Assembly (NCBI GenBank): GCA_964594365.1
Contig: CAZQMB010000001.1
Span: forward strand, 248,001-312,000
Reading direction: 5' to 3'
Origin: CAIUSP01 sp964594365
Lineage (GTDB): Bacteria; Actinomycetota; Thermoleophilia; Solirubrobacterales; 70-9
DNA length: 64,000 nt
Shown piece by piece: positions 39,747 to 48,333 of this stretch (position 1 is its first letter; every line of letters begins with the position of its first letter). The notes under the pieces were generated by a model. The model was not told the origin of the DNA and searched no databases. It saw nothing but the letters and a program-made list of their open reading frames with translations. The translations under genes were made by a program, and so were the position numbers.

Positions 39747-42104
39747 TCAGGCGGCGCGCAGATCCGCTCGCAGCGGTGAAGCCTCGTCGGTAAGGACTCC
39801 GCGCTTCTCGGACAGCGCAATGCGGTAACCCTCACCGAGTTGAGCCATCGACCGCTCCCAGGTCCGAACCCGCGCACTTCTGACACCGGCGGAGCCGAGC
39901 TCGGAAGCAAACCCCGGCGCATCGGCGAGCCTCCTGATCGCGCCAGCGAAAACCGATGGATCGGGTTCACAGAGCAAGCCCGTTACCCCGTGCAGCACTA
40001 GGGACCTCGGTCCACCCCGATCGACCGCGACTACCGGCAGCCCGCTCGCGCCGGCCTCGACCACCACTTGGCCGAAGGTATCGGTCGAACTCGGAAAGCA
40101 GAAGATGTCGCAACTTGCATAAGCCTCGGCCAAGTCACCTCCGTGCAGCCACCCGAGGAAGGTGGCGCGCTCCCCGAGTTGCCCCCGGATCAACTCTTCA
40201 TCGGGACCGCCACCAGCGAGGAGCAGGTGAAGGCGGGGGTCATCTGCGGCTGCAATGAGGAAAGCGTCCGCGAGCAGCCGGATACCCTTCTCCTCACTAA
40301 TCCGGCCTGCATAAAGGACCTTGATTTCTCCGGGGTATCGATCGCGGGCAGCCTTGGCAGGATCGAAACGGCTGGTATCCACACCGCGCCCCCACCGGGC
40401 GATGCGATCGGGTTCTATTCCGAGGTCGAGCAAGGTGTCGTCGCTGGCGGGACTGGGAGAGAGCACGACGCGACTCTGACCGTAGAAGACCCGAAGGACC
40501 TGATTGACCATTCGCTCGAGATGCTTCGCGCCTGACCGAGTGGAAGCATAGGCGGCGAGTTCGGTATGCCAGCTGCCGATCACCTTCATTCCAGCGAGCT
40601 TCGCGACCAGGGCGCCGATCAGATTCGACGGGCCTGGAGAGGTCAGGTGAACCAAGTCGAATCGCCCGTCGTTGAGAGCATCGATGATCCCAGGAACGCT
40701 CGGCACCCCCACTTCGAGGCCTTCGTAGAAGGGCACTTCGATATCTACGACCGATCCGATCCGACGGTCTGCGATCGGGTCGCAACCGACCACTTCGACC
40801 TCGAAGCCCGGTACGCCCATCTCCCTGATGCGCTGGACCGTGGCAGTCACACCATGGGTGCTGGAGATCCCATCGGCAATCAGGGCAACCCGCGGAACCT
40901 GTCGGTCCGGAGCCAACTTCGCCTTCTCCCTACCGAGAAACGTCGCGGCCGGGGAGTACGGGATTACCGGAATCGAGGCTTCGAACACCCGCATCCCTGA
41001 CTCGAGGCCAGCGGAGTGGAGTTCCGTCGAATTGGACGCCTCTACGATCGCCTGCAAACCGCCCTCGATCGCGCCTGCCAGACAACGTTCGTGAACCGAG
41101 CGGGCCTTACGCTCGAGATCTTCGTGACGGAAGCCGTCAGACTGCATGTAGGCGATCAAATCTCTTCCTCGAAGGTCCAAGTCGATCGAGTCGAGGAACG
41201 ATTCCAACAGGGCTTTCGCATCATCGGGCCCCAAGTCGTCGCCTGTCCTGCCCTTGCGCGCGTCCCCCTCGGTCAGTATGCGCTGCGCGATCTTCAACAC
41301 CGATGCCGGGCTGATTCCGGCTGCGGCGTGTTCGACACCAAGGCCGTGAACCCGTGTTGCCAGAGCGACCGCCGCGTGCGCCCATTTCGCGCTGCTGCCC
41401 TGATCGCCGCCGACTTCACTCTGCCCAAGCCTGATCCGCTGGAGGAACGTCACCCAGGAGGAGGCCGCGGGCGTAGAGGTCCAGGTCCGCCCGATATCCA
41501 CTCCGGCGTGATCATCTGACCCGCCGGTAACCGCCTTGCCGTTGGTCTCTGCGTAGACCACCGCGGGATGATTCAGTTCGGGTGCCCGGGAACCGTTACG
41601 GGTCTCCCAGACATCGAACAATTCGCTGAGGATCCTCCGATGCCGTGGCTCGAGTGGGTCCTCCACGTAATAGAAAGGATGTGCCAGCGAACAGGTAATC
41701 CCGTTCTCGCGTAGATACGAAGCGCATTTGAACAGGTCGGATGAGTGCGCTTGCAGCCAGTCGTGATCGTCTGGGCTGATCCCGAGGCACAGGACGTGAA
41801 CCGCACGGTTCTCACCCGGAAACCAAGCAGTCAGTTCCTCAGAGATGAAGAAGTCGCTTCGATCGACAAGCGCTAGGCACCCGTCGATCGTGTCGTGGTC
41901 CGTGATCGTGACGAAGTCCATCCCACGAGCCTTGGCGAGGGTGTAGGCCTCCTCCGGGGGAGTCGCGCACTCAGGCAGCCCCAGACTCCGCTGCACTCCA
42001 AGCTTGGACACCTCGGAGGCGGTCGAATGACAGTGCAGGTCAGCTCTGCTCACCTGGCTCGAATCGATCAAACCGTGATTTGGGTCTAGACCTGCGATAT
42101 CCAT
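39747..42104 (-). CDS. PHP phosphoesterase - GT4 glycosyltransferase fusion
   Basis: 785 residues. Residues about 20-270 form a PHP domain with metal motifs DLHCHS (22-27), TITDHD (66-71), LAHP (140-143) and GGSDDHA (194-200). A helical linker leads to a GT-B glycosyltransferase (about 400-770): an acceptor-side SPGPSNLIGALVAKLAG, YAGRISEEKG with the donor-phosphate Arg/Lys (601, 606), and the donor motif SSTDTFGQVVVEAGASG (Asp675-x7-Glu683), which resembles the TDT[FL]G form in SQD2-like lipid glycosyltransferases. No signal or spans; probably a peripheral membrane enzyme. A triple PHO-type repeat lies 37 bp upstream, and ppk follows by 23 nt. Substrates are unknown. Confidence 0.88.
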   Translation of the reverse strand: MDIAGLDPNHGLIDSSQVSRADLHCHSTASEVSKLGVQRSLGLPECATPPEEAYTLAKARGMDFVTITDHDTIDGCLALVDRSDFFISEELTAWFPGENRAVHVLCLGISPDDHDWLQAHSSDLFKCASYLRENGITCSLAHPFYYVEDPLEPRHRRILSELFDVWETRNGSRAPELNHPAVVYAETNGKAVTGGSDDHAGVDIGRTWTSTPAASSWVTFLQRIRLGQSEVGGDQGSSAKWAHAAVALATRVHGLGVEHAAAGISPASVLKIAQRILTEGDARKGRTGDDLGPDDAKALLESFLDSIDLDLRGRDLIAYMQSDGFRHEDLERKARSVHERCLAGAIEGGLQAIVEASNSTELHSAGLESGMRVFEASIPVIPYSPAATFLGREKAKLAPDRQVPRVALIADGISSTHGVTATVQRIREMGVPGFEVEVVGCDPIADRRIGSVVDIEVPFYEGLEVGVPSVPGIIDALNDGRFDLVHLTSPGPSNLIGALVAKLAGMKVIGSWHTELAAYASTRSGAKHLERMVNQVLRVFYGQSRVVLSPSPASDDTLLDLGIEPDRIARWGRGVDTSRFDPAKAARDRYPGEIKVLYAGRISEEKGIRLLADAFLIAAADDPRLHLLLAGGGPDEELIRGQLGERATFLGWLHGGDLAEAYASCDIFCFPSSTDTFGQVVVEAGASGLPVVAVDRGGPRSLVLHGVTGLLCEPDPSVFAGAIRRLADAPGFASELGSAGVRSARVRTWERSMAQLGEGYRIALSEKRGVLTDEASPLRADLRAA

Positions 42105-42141
42105 AATTTGCAGGGGGAATGCGTAGCCTCGGTTATCAGGT

Positions 42142-42169
42142 TGTGACCGGCGCGTGACGAGACTGTGAC
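42142..42169 (-). promoter_or_regulatory. PHO-box-like array upstream of the PHP-glycosyltransferase/ppk operon
   Basis: On the minus strand GTCACA (42169-42164), GTCACG (42158-42153) and GTCACA (42147-42142) recur at exactly 11 bp, the most regular array in the window. It lies in the 95-nt gap between the ppx stop and the fusion gene ATG, 37 bp from that ATG. Confidence 0.72.
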
Positions 42170-42199
42170 CGTTCGGCCCCTGACTTTGGCCGATGACGC

Positions 42200-43117
42200 T
42201 CAGGCAGCGAGTCGGCCGGCCGCGGCGCCATCGCCGTTCCCGTCCCGCGCGTGGATCATCTCCAGGATCACTCCCTCGCGCAGGCCACCCCTGCCGATCT
42301 GCATCGGCATACCCAACATCTCCGAGAACTTCTCGAGCAAGAGGACACCGGCTGGCAGGATCCTGACCCTGCGGGAGTCGAGCTCGAAGCGTCTCGCAAC
42401 CTCGAGCATTTCGTCGTCGGTCAGTACCCGCACCGCACGCTCCAAGGTCTCGTACTCGAGCACAGCGCCGACCAGTGTCCTCAGCGAGGTTGCGCTGCCG
42501 CCGACGGCAACCGCCTGCTCGGGTCGATCGAGCTCTACGCCCTCGAAGAAGTCCTTGATGTGGTCCCGCAGAGCACGTATCTCGGCTGCGGAAGGAGGAT
42601 CGCCTTTGAGGTGCTCATCGGCGAGTGAGCCCGAACCAATCTTGAACGACTGGACCTTCTCCACCCCACCAGAGATCGAGCCGAATATCACCTCGGACGA
42701 CCCGCCGCCGATGTCCACCACGGCGACCTGGCCGTCGATTGGATGGGCGAGTGAGCGGGTGGCCCCGAGGAACGCATAGCGACCCTCCTCCTCGTCGGAG
42801 AGCACCTCCACCGGTAGGCCTGCCGCCTCCGAGATGGCAGCCGCGACCTTCTTGCAGTTCTTCGCTTCCCGGATCGCTGCGGTCGCGACGATTCTGACCT
42901 CGTCAGCTCCCATCTCGTTTGCGAGCTTGACCTGTGTCTGGACTACCTCGATCACCTCCGCGATCTTCTCGGCGGTGATCTTGCCGTTCCGCTTGGCTCC
43001 CGCACCGATCCGGGTATAGGCACGCTGCTGCATCACCTCGGTGAGCTCTCCACCCTCGACATCTGCAACCAGCAGGCGAGTCGTGTTGGAGCCGATATCG
43101 ATTGCGGCGCAGGTCAC
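42200..43117 (-). CDS. ppx: exopolyphosphatase / pppGpp phosphohydrolase (Ppx/GppA)
   Basis: 305 residues from GTG 43117, with AGGA about 9 nt upstream. Sugar-kinase/Hsp70 fold: phosphate-1 loop AAIDIGSNTTRLLVADV, the family block ATAAIREAKNC, and phosphate-2 VVDIGGGSSEVIFG. Only the two-domain Ppx core is present, without the C-terminal HD domain of E. coli Ppx, as is common in Actinomycetota. It degrades polyphosphate or pppGpp. It follows phoU by 53 nt, so it is the last gene of pst operon 2, opposing ppk in the next operon. Confidence 0.94.
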   Translation of the reverse strand: MTCAAIDIGSNTTRLLVADVEGGELTEVMQQRAYTRIGAGAKRNGKITAEKIAEVIEVVQTQVKLANEMGADEVRIVATAAIREAKNCKKVAAAISEAAGLPVEVLSDEEEGRYAFLGATRSLAHPIDGQVAVVDIGGGSSEVIFGSISGGVEKVQSFKIGSGSLADEHLKGDPPSAAEIRALRDHIKDFFEGVELDRPEQAVAVGGSATSLRTLVGAVLEYETLERAVRVLTDDEMLEVARRFELDSRRVRILPAGVLLLEKFSEMLGMPMQIGRGGLREGVILEMIHARDGNGDGAAAGRLAA

Positions 43118-43170
43118 GGGATTCAATCCTCGCAGGGAGATCGGATGGGGTGCCGCAGCGCGAAAAGCAG

Positions 43171-43884
43171 CTAGTCCGACTTGGGTCCGAGCAGATGCTC
43201 TTGGGTACCCGAGGCGTCCTCGAACTCTTCGAACAGCCCGGTGACCACGAAGGCGACCTGCTCGCCGATGTCCACAGCGTTGTCGCCGATCCGCTCGATC
43301 GCCCTCGCTACGAGCATCATCGTCATCGCCCACTCGCGGATATCAGCATCGTCGCCGACTTGGACGGCAACCTGGAAACACTCCTTGTTCAGTTGGTCGA
43401 TCAGGTCGTCCTGATTGACCAGATCGTGAGCGAGGCCCACGTCCCGGTTCTCGAACGCCTTCTTGGCTTGAGAGAGCATCGATCTGGCCTGCTCCCCCAT
43501 CCTCACGATCCGATCGACCATCTCCGCGCGTTGGGGCGCGTCATTCCCCGTAAGCGGGATGACCTTCGCGATGTTCACGCACTGGTCGCCCATACGCTCG
43601 ACGCTATGGATCACGTGAAGCAGAGCCGAAATCAGCCGGAGATCGGTCGCAACTGGAGCCTGGGTGGCGAGCATGGTCAGGATCGATTGGTTGATCTCGA
43701 GATATCTGCCGTCTATCCGGTCGTCGTCAGCGATGACCAAGGTCGCCAGCTCGGCATCCTGCTGCTCGACCGCCTCGAGGGTTCGATCGAGGGCGCTCAC
43801 CACCATGTCGAGACCTTCCAGCGCGCGCTCCTCCAGTTTCGTGAGCTCGTCCTGATACTGGGTGCGGGTGGTCTCGGGGCTCAT
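43171..43884 (-). CDS. phoU: phosphate signalling protein PhoU
   Basis: 237 residues from ATG 43884, sharing one base with the pstB2 stop (TGATG). Two three-helix bundles with the paired metal motifs: ERMGDQCVNIAK in the first half and ERIGDNAVDIGE in the second, exactly spaced as in PhoU. It links Pst transport to the PhoR/PhoP two-component system and restrains uptake when phosphate is plentiful. The C-terminus is slightly extended and acidic. Confidence 0.96.
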   Translation of the reverse strand: MSPETTRTQYQDELTKLEERALEGLDMVVSALDRTLEAVEQQDAELATLVIADDDRIDGRYLEINQSILTMLATQAPVATDLRLISALLHVIHSVERMGDQCVNIAKVIPLTGNDAPQRAEMVDRIVRMGEQARSMLSQAKKAFENRDVGLAHDLVNQDDLIDQLNKECFQVAVQVGDDADIREWAMTMMLVARAIERIGDNAVDIGEQVAFVVTGLFEEFEDASGTQEHLLGPKSD

Positions 43885-44750
43885 CAGCCGACCTTTCCGG
43901 TCACGTAGTCCTCGGTACGACTGTCGGCCGGGTTGGTGAAGATCTTCTCGGTCTCGTCGTACTCGACCAGCTGTCCCCAGCGATTTTCCTCGGTCGAGTC
44001 GAGCTCGACGATCAGAAAGGCCGTCTTGTCCGAGACCCGCGCGGCCTGCTGCATGTTGTGGGTCACGATCACGATCGAGAAGTCTTCCTTCAACTCCAGC
44101 ATCAGGTCCTCGATCTTCCCGGTGCTGATCGGATCGAGCGCCGAGCATGGCTCGTCCATCAAGATCACATCAGGGTCTACGGCGATGCACCGGGCGATAC
44201 AAAGGCGCTGCTGCTGGCCGCCAGACATGCCGTAGGCGTTGTCGTCGAGACGATCCTTCACCTCGTCCCAGAGCGCAGAGCTCCTGAGTGCCCGCTCGAC
44301 CCTCTCCTCCACGTCAGGGAGCCCGAGGACCTTCGGACCGAAGGCGATGTTGTCGTATATCGACTTCGGGAACGGATTGGGCTTCTGGAAGACCATTCCG
44401 ATCAACTTCCTCACCTCGACCGGATCTACCTCCGGGCCGTAGAGGTCGGTGCCGTGATAGAGGCACTTCCCGAATACCTCGGCCGACGGCACCAAGTCGT
44501 TCATCCTGTTCAGGCAGCGGAGCAGCGTACTCTTGCCGCATCCCGACGGTCCTATCAGTGCAGTGATCTCCTTCGCGCCGATCGACATCGAAACGTCCTT
44601 CACCGCGACCTTCCCGCCGTAGGAGACACCCACGCCCTCGAGGCCGAAGACCTGCTCCCCAACCGCCTCTGATGCGCTTGGGAGGTTGCGCTCGGCAACC
44701 TCGATCTTCCTGCTCAACGCCTTCTCGGTCGACTTCTTCTTGGCCGTCAT
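43884..44750 (-). CDS. pstB: phosphate ABC transporter ATP-binding protein PstB (copy 2)
   Basis: 288 residues from ATG 44750, preferred over ATG 44789 because AGGTGGAG lies about 8 nt before it and the longer form would overlap pstA2. A Lys-rich N-terminus (MTAKKKSTEKALSRK) precedes the ATPase. Walker A GPSGCGKST, Q-loop FQKPNPFPKSIYDN, signature MSGGQQQRLCIARCIA, Walker B ILMDEPCSALD. Close to PstB1 but with its own partners; the pair stems from an old duplication or separate acquisition. Confidence 0.96.
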   Translation of the reverse strand: MTAKKKSTEKALSRKIEVAERNLPSASEAVGEQVFGLEGVGVSYGGKVAVKDVSMSIGAKEITALIGPSGCGKSTLLRCLNRMNDLVPSAEVFGKCLYHGTDLYGPEVDPVEVRKLIGMVFQKPNPFPKSIYDNIAFGPKVLGLPDVEERVERALRSSALWDEVKDRLDDNAYGMSGGQQQRLCIARCIAVDPDVILMDEPCSALDPISTGKIEDLMLELKEDFSIVIVTHNMQQAARVSDKTAFLIVELDSTEENRWGQLVEYDETEKIFTNPADSRTEDYVTGKVG

Positions 44751-44772
44751 CTGGCTCTCCACCTTACCCTCC

Positions 44773-45711
44773 TCACCATTGCTGTTCATATCGATTCCGC
44801 AACCAGACCGCGAAGGAGTTCAGGAGGAGTAGGACGATGAGCATGATCACCACGCCCGCTGCAGCGAGCACACGGAACTCATCCTGAGGCCGGAGCGCGT
44901 AGTTGTAGATCAGGACGGGCATGGCCGAGTATCCGTCGGACGAGAACGGCTGTGGGTTGAAGGTGACGAACTGGGCAGCCCCCACCAGCAGAAGCGGCGC
45001 GGCCTCCCCGAGTGCCCGGGATACTGCGAGGATCACGCCCGTTGCCATACCGGGGATCGAAGCCGGCAGGACCTGTCGACGGATCGTCTGCCACTGGGTG
45101 GCACCCAGAGCCAGTGAGCCATCCCTGATCGAAGGTGGCACGGCCCTGATTGCCTCTCGCGAGGCCAGGATCACTGTCGGCAGGACCAAGAGCGCCAGGG
45201 TGAGCGATCCTGCAGCGAGGATGAATCCGAGATCCAGTGGCCCTCGGACGATGAAGGCCAGCCCGAGAATTCCGTAGATGATCGAGGGCACCCCCGCGAG
45301 GTTCTGGACGTTGAGCTCGATCAACCTGTTCCACCACTTCGTTCCGTCCGCATACTCCTCGAGGTAGATGGCCGAACCCACGCCGATAGGTACGACGAGG
45401 AGGATCACCCCGAGGATCAAATAGATGCTTCCGATGATCGCAGGGCGGAATCCGGCGTCTTCGGGGTTGATGGTCGAAGGGCCCTCGGTGATCAGGTTGA
45501 GCCCGAAGGCAGGCGCACCCTTGATCGCCGACTGCACGATCAGGGCGATCAGACCGATCAGCGCGAAAGCGACCGCGAGCAGGAGCAACGCGAAGAAGAG
45601 GTTTCCCTTCAACTGCTCGCCGCCGCGCTGGCGCTTCAGATGCGTCGCGACCGTCGCCTGCGCGCCAGCGGTTGCGAGTCGGGTCCTTTCCGGCATCTCG
45701 GAGAACATCAC
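44773..45711 (-). CDS. pstA: phosphate ABC transporter permease PstA (copy 2)
   Basis: 312 residues, six spans, with the coupling block REAIRAVPPSIRDGSLALGATQWQT and the segment LAVSRALGEAAPLLLVGA. It lacks the long basic tail of PstA1. The start overlaps the pstC2 stop (ATGA). The stop is 22 nt from the chosen pstB2 start. Confidence 0.95.
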   Translation of the reverse strand: MMFSEMPERTRLATAGAQATVATHLKRQRGGEQLKGNLFFALLLLAVAFALIGLIALIVQSAIKGAPAFGLNLITEGPSTINPEDAGFRPAIIGSIYLILGVILLVVPIGVGSAIYLEEYADGTKWWNRLIELNVQNLAGVPSIIYGILGLAFIVRGPLDLGFILAAGSLTLALLVLPTVILASREAIRAVPPSIRDGSLALGATQWQTIRRQVLPASIPGMATGVILAVSRALGEAAPLLLVGAAQFVTFNPQPFSSDGYSAMPVLIYNYALRPQDEFRVLAAAGVVIMLIVLLLLNSFAVWLRNRYEQQW

Positions 45712-46670
45712 TCGTAGACCTCGCGGAACTTCCGAACCAACCGGATGCTGATCATGTTCATGACGAGCGTCATCACGAACAGGACCACTCCGACCGCGAA
45801 GATCGTGTCGTAGCTGATCGTGCCGGTGGCGATGTCGCCGGTTGCGGTCGTACCGATGAACGCCGTCATGGTCTGGACCGAGGCACCGGGATCGAGTGTG
45901 AGGTTGGGGCTCTTGCCCGCTGCGAGCAACACGATCATCGTCTCGCCGAGAGCGCGAGAGGTTGCCAGCACGATCGAAGCGACTATCCCCGAGATCGCGG
46001 CCGGGACGACCACTCTGGTGGAGACCGTGAATTTGCCAGCCCCCAAGGCATAAGCGCCCTCTCTCAAGCCTCCGGGAACCGCCCGCATGGCGTCATCGGA
46101 GATGGAGGAGATTATCGGCACGATCATCAGCCCGATGGCCAAGCCCGCGATGCCGGCCGCGAAGGGCGGGGTCTTGATGAATCCGGGCAGAGCGTCGCCC
46201 ACCAAGGGGCTGAGGAAGGTGACCGCGAAGACTCCGAATGCGACGGTCGGGATGCCCGCCAGCACCTCGAGGATCGGCTTGATCACCTTGCGCACACGCG
46301 GAGAGGCGTACTCGCTCAAGTAGATCGCACTGAGGAAGCCAACGGGGATCGCCACGAGAAGCCCCCAGAGCGTCGTACTCAGCGTGCCGACGATGATGTT
46401 GAAGACCCCGAAGCTCGGTGGTTCGAGGTTCGGCGCCCAGGACTCGGTCGAGAAGAAGTCGCCGAAGGAAACCTGCTCGAAGAAGCCGATGGTCGGCAGG
46501 AGCAGTGAGACGACGATCGCGGTAGTCGTGAGGACCGAGAGGACCGCGCAAGCGACCAATACGTACTTGATGACCTTCTCCCCGTAGCGGGGAGAAGAAG
46601 ACCTGAGGGACCGGGGCGGCTTGTCCGCCCCGATCCCTCTGGCCATCTCGAGTGCATCCCGTGCCTCCAC
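45708..46670 (-). CDS. pstC: phosphate ABC transporter permease PstC (copy 2)
   Basis: 320 residues with six spans. Family blocks: GIPTVAFGVFAVTFL, the coupling region MRAVPGGLREGAYALGAGKF, and LATSRALGETMIVLLAAG. It follows pstS2 by 60 nt and overlaps pstA2 by 4 nt. Confidence 0.95.
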   Translation of the reverse strand: MEARDALEMARGIGADKPPRSLRSSSPRYGEKVIKYVLVACAVLSVLTTTAIVVSLLLPTIGFFEQVSFGDFFSTESWAPNLEPPSFGVFNIIVGTLSTTLWGLLVAIPVGFLSAIYLSEYASPRVRKVIKPILEVLAGIPTVAFGVFAVTFLSPLVGDALPGFIKTPPFAAGIAGLAIGLMIVPIISSISDDAMRAVPGGLREGAYALGAGKFTVSTRVVVPAAISGIVASIVLATSRALGETMIVLLAAGKSPNLTLDPGASVQTMTAFIGTTATGDIATGTISYDTIFAVGVVLFVMTLVMNMISIRLVRKFREVYE

Positions 46671-46730
46671 GCTCAGTGGAGATCCGGTTCGGGAATGTGC
46701 ACTCGTTTCACTTCTCGATTCCCGTCCGCG

Positions 46731-47675
46731 CTAACCCTCGAGTGAGGTGAGGTCGTCGGACGCCTTGCTCTGCTGCTCCGAGGTCAGGGGGACGAATCCA
46801 ACCTGCTCGGCCACATCATTGACGTTGTCCACGTAGAACTCGAGGAACGCCTTGGTGGTCTCGTCCTTGAGAGCCTCAGCCGACGGGTAGATGTAGAGCG
46901 GCCGGGACAGCGGCGTGTAGCTGCCGTCCTGGGCTGTCTCAACCGAAGGAGCAACGCATCCGCTGCCGCCGTCGATCTCGAGTGCCTTGACCGTACCCTC
47001 GTTCTCGATGTAGAACGAGTAGCCGAAGTAACCGATGCCGCCCTCGGCGCCGCTGACTCCGGTCACCGTTGCGTTGTCGTCCTCGCCTACGTCGTTGTAG
47101 TCCTTGCGGATCGCGCCCTCTTCACCATTGATGGCCTCGGTGAAGAAGTCGAAGGTTCCCGAATCGGAACCCGGACCGTACGGTGCTGCCTCCGAATCGA
47201 AAGGCGGCTGGAGGCCATCGATCTGACTCCAGTTCGTCACCTTGGAATCCGGCTCCCAAACCTGCTTCACCTGCTCCACCGTCATGCACTTCACGGGGTT
47301 GTTCGGGTTGACCACCACGGTCAGGGCATCGTTGGCAATCTGCAGCTCGCCATAATCGACCCCATCCTTCTTGCACAACTCGACCTCTTCGGGCTCGATT
47401 GCCCTCGAGGCATCGTTGATGTCGGTTTCACCAGCGCAGAACTTCTCGAAGCCACCGCCAGTTCCAGAGGTTCCGACCGTCACCTTGACATCAGGGTTAT
47501 TGGCCTGGAACTCCTCTGCGACCGCCTCGGTCAACGGTGCAACCGTGCTCGATCCGTCGATTCGGATCGTGCCCGAAAGCCCGCTGGCGTCGCTTCCGCC
47601 GTCACTTCCACCGCAGGCGACGATCCCCACTGAGAGGGCTCCCGCTGCGACTGCTACCAGCCACTTCTTAGACAT
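46731..47675 (-). CDS. pstS: phosphate-binding lipoprotein PstS (copy 2)
   Basis: 314 residues from ATG 47675, with AAGGAG about 8 nt upstream. Signal peptide ending in lipobox IVAC (Cys21), so it is membrane-anchored, unlike PstS1. Binding loops IRIDGSSTVAPLTEAVAEEF and GPGSDSGTFDFFTEAI (the SGTFD phosphate loop) are intact. First gene of pstS-C-A-B-phoU-ppx. A four-unit PHO-type array lies 91 bp upstream. Confidence 0.96.
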   Translation of the reverse strand: MSKKWLVAVAAGALSVGIVACGGSDGGSDASGLSGTIRIDGSSTVAPLTEAVAEEFQANNPDVKVTVGTSGTGGGFEKFCAGETDINDASRAIEPEEVELCKKDGVDYGELQIANDALTVVVNPNNPVKCMTVEQVKQVWEPDSKVTNWSQIDGLQPPFDSEAAPYGPGSDSGTFDFFTEAINGEEGAIRKDYNDVGEDDNATVTGVSGAEGGIGYFGYSFYIENEGTVKALEIDGGSGCVAPSVETAQDGSYTPLSRPLYIYPSAEALKDETTKAFLEFYVDNVNDVAEQVGFVPLTSEQQSKASDDLTSLEG

Positions 47676-47766
47676 CTCTGGACTCCTTTTTTGCTGTTTG
47701 GATACTGAGGTGCCCATCGGGAGCATCCCCACACCGGCGCAGCGTCCCACTTACGTCGAGCCATGC

Positions 47767-47805
47767 TGTTACGGGAGTGTGCACATCTTGTAAAGAAAAT
47801 GTAAA
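47767..47805 (-). promoter_or_regulatory. PHO-box-like four-unit array upstream of pstS2
   Basis: On the minus strand TTTACA (47805-47800), TTTACA (47794-47789), TGCACA (47783-47778) and GTAACA (47772-47767) recur every 11 bp. The first two match the Bacillus PhoP-box form TT(A/C/T)ACA. The last two are weaker. Confidence 0.7.
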
Positions 47806-47842
47806 CAGCGACCGGAGGCGTGGGAAGGGCCGTTTGCTCGAC

Positions 47843-48202
47843 CTAATCCCCGGTCGGTGAGAATCGGTAGCCGATGCCTGTGTGGGTATGGATGAAGTTC
47901 CTCCCGGGTAGGGCAATCGCGAGTTTCGCCCTCACTCTGGCTACGTAGACGTCGACGGACCTGTCCTGCCTCTCGTAGCTCCTATGCCAAACCCTTGAGT
48001 AGAGATCCTCGCGAGAGGTGACCCGGCCGGAGTTCTGAGCCAGGACGAGCAGCACATGGAACTCCCGGGGAGTGAGCTTCAATGGCGTCCCGCTGGCGAG
48101 AGCCACGCGCTGGCTGGGGATGATTTCGAGCCCCGCCGCATAGATCGGAGAGGAGAGATCGCCGTTTGGATTCTTGGGAGTCTCGCCGGTCTGGATCTTC
48201 AT
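47843..48202 (-). CDS. stand-alone OmpR/PhoB-type DNA-binding domain protein
   Basis: 119 residues. Only the winged-helix effector domain of OmpR/PhoB regulators is present (about 22-115): LKLTPREFHVLLVLAQNSG, then the recognition-helix region RSVDVYVARVRAKL and the wing NFIHTHTGIGYRF. There is no receiver domain and no sign of one upstream, because the previous gene ends at 48334 in another unit. It could act as a constitutive or competing binder at PHO sites (inference). A triple PHO-type repeat lies 33 bp upstream, suggesting control by Pho or by itself. It precedes pst operon 2. Confidence 0.85.
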   Translation of the reverse strand: MKIQTGETPKNPNGDLSSPIYAAGLEIIPSQRVALASGTPLKLTPREFHVLLVLAQNSGRVTSREDLYSRVWHRSYERQDRSVDVYVARVRAKLAIALPGRNFIHTHTGIGYRFSPTGD

Positions 48203-48235
48203 TTCCAGAAGAATGGCGATGGATTTGCTCGTCCC

Positions 48236-48263
48236 CGTTACTTCCTAGTGAAGTTTTCGTAAC
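48236..48263 (-). promoter_or_regulatory. PHO-box-like array upstream of the receiver-less regulator
   Basis: On the minus strand GTTACG (48263-48258), TTCACT (48252-48247) and GTAACG (48241-48236) recur at 11 bp, ending 33 bp before ATG 48202. The outer two units also form an inverted GTTAC/GTAAC pair, so a dimer-binding palindrome is an alternative reading. Confidence 0.6.
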
Positions 48264-48333
48264 AAAAACCCAGGCTTGGAAATGGTTGCCATCCAGACCG
48301 ACGATCCCTCGATCGCGGACCGATCGGTGCGCT

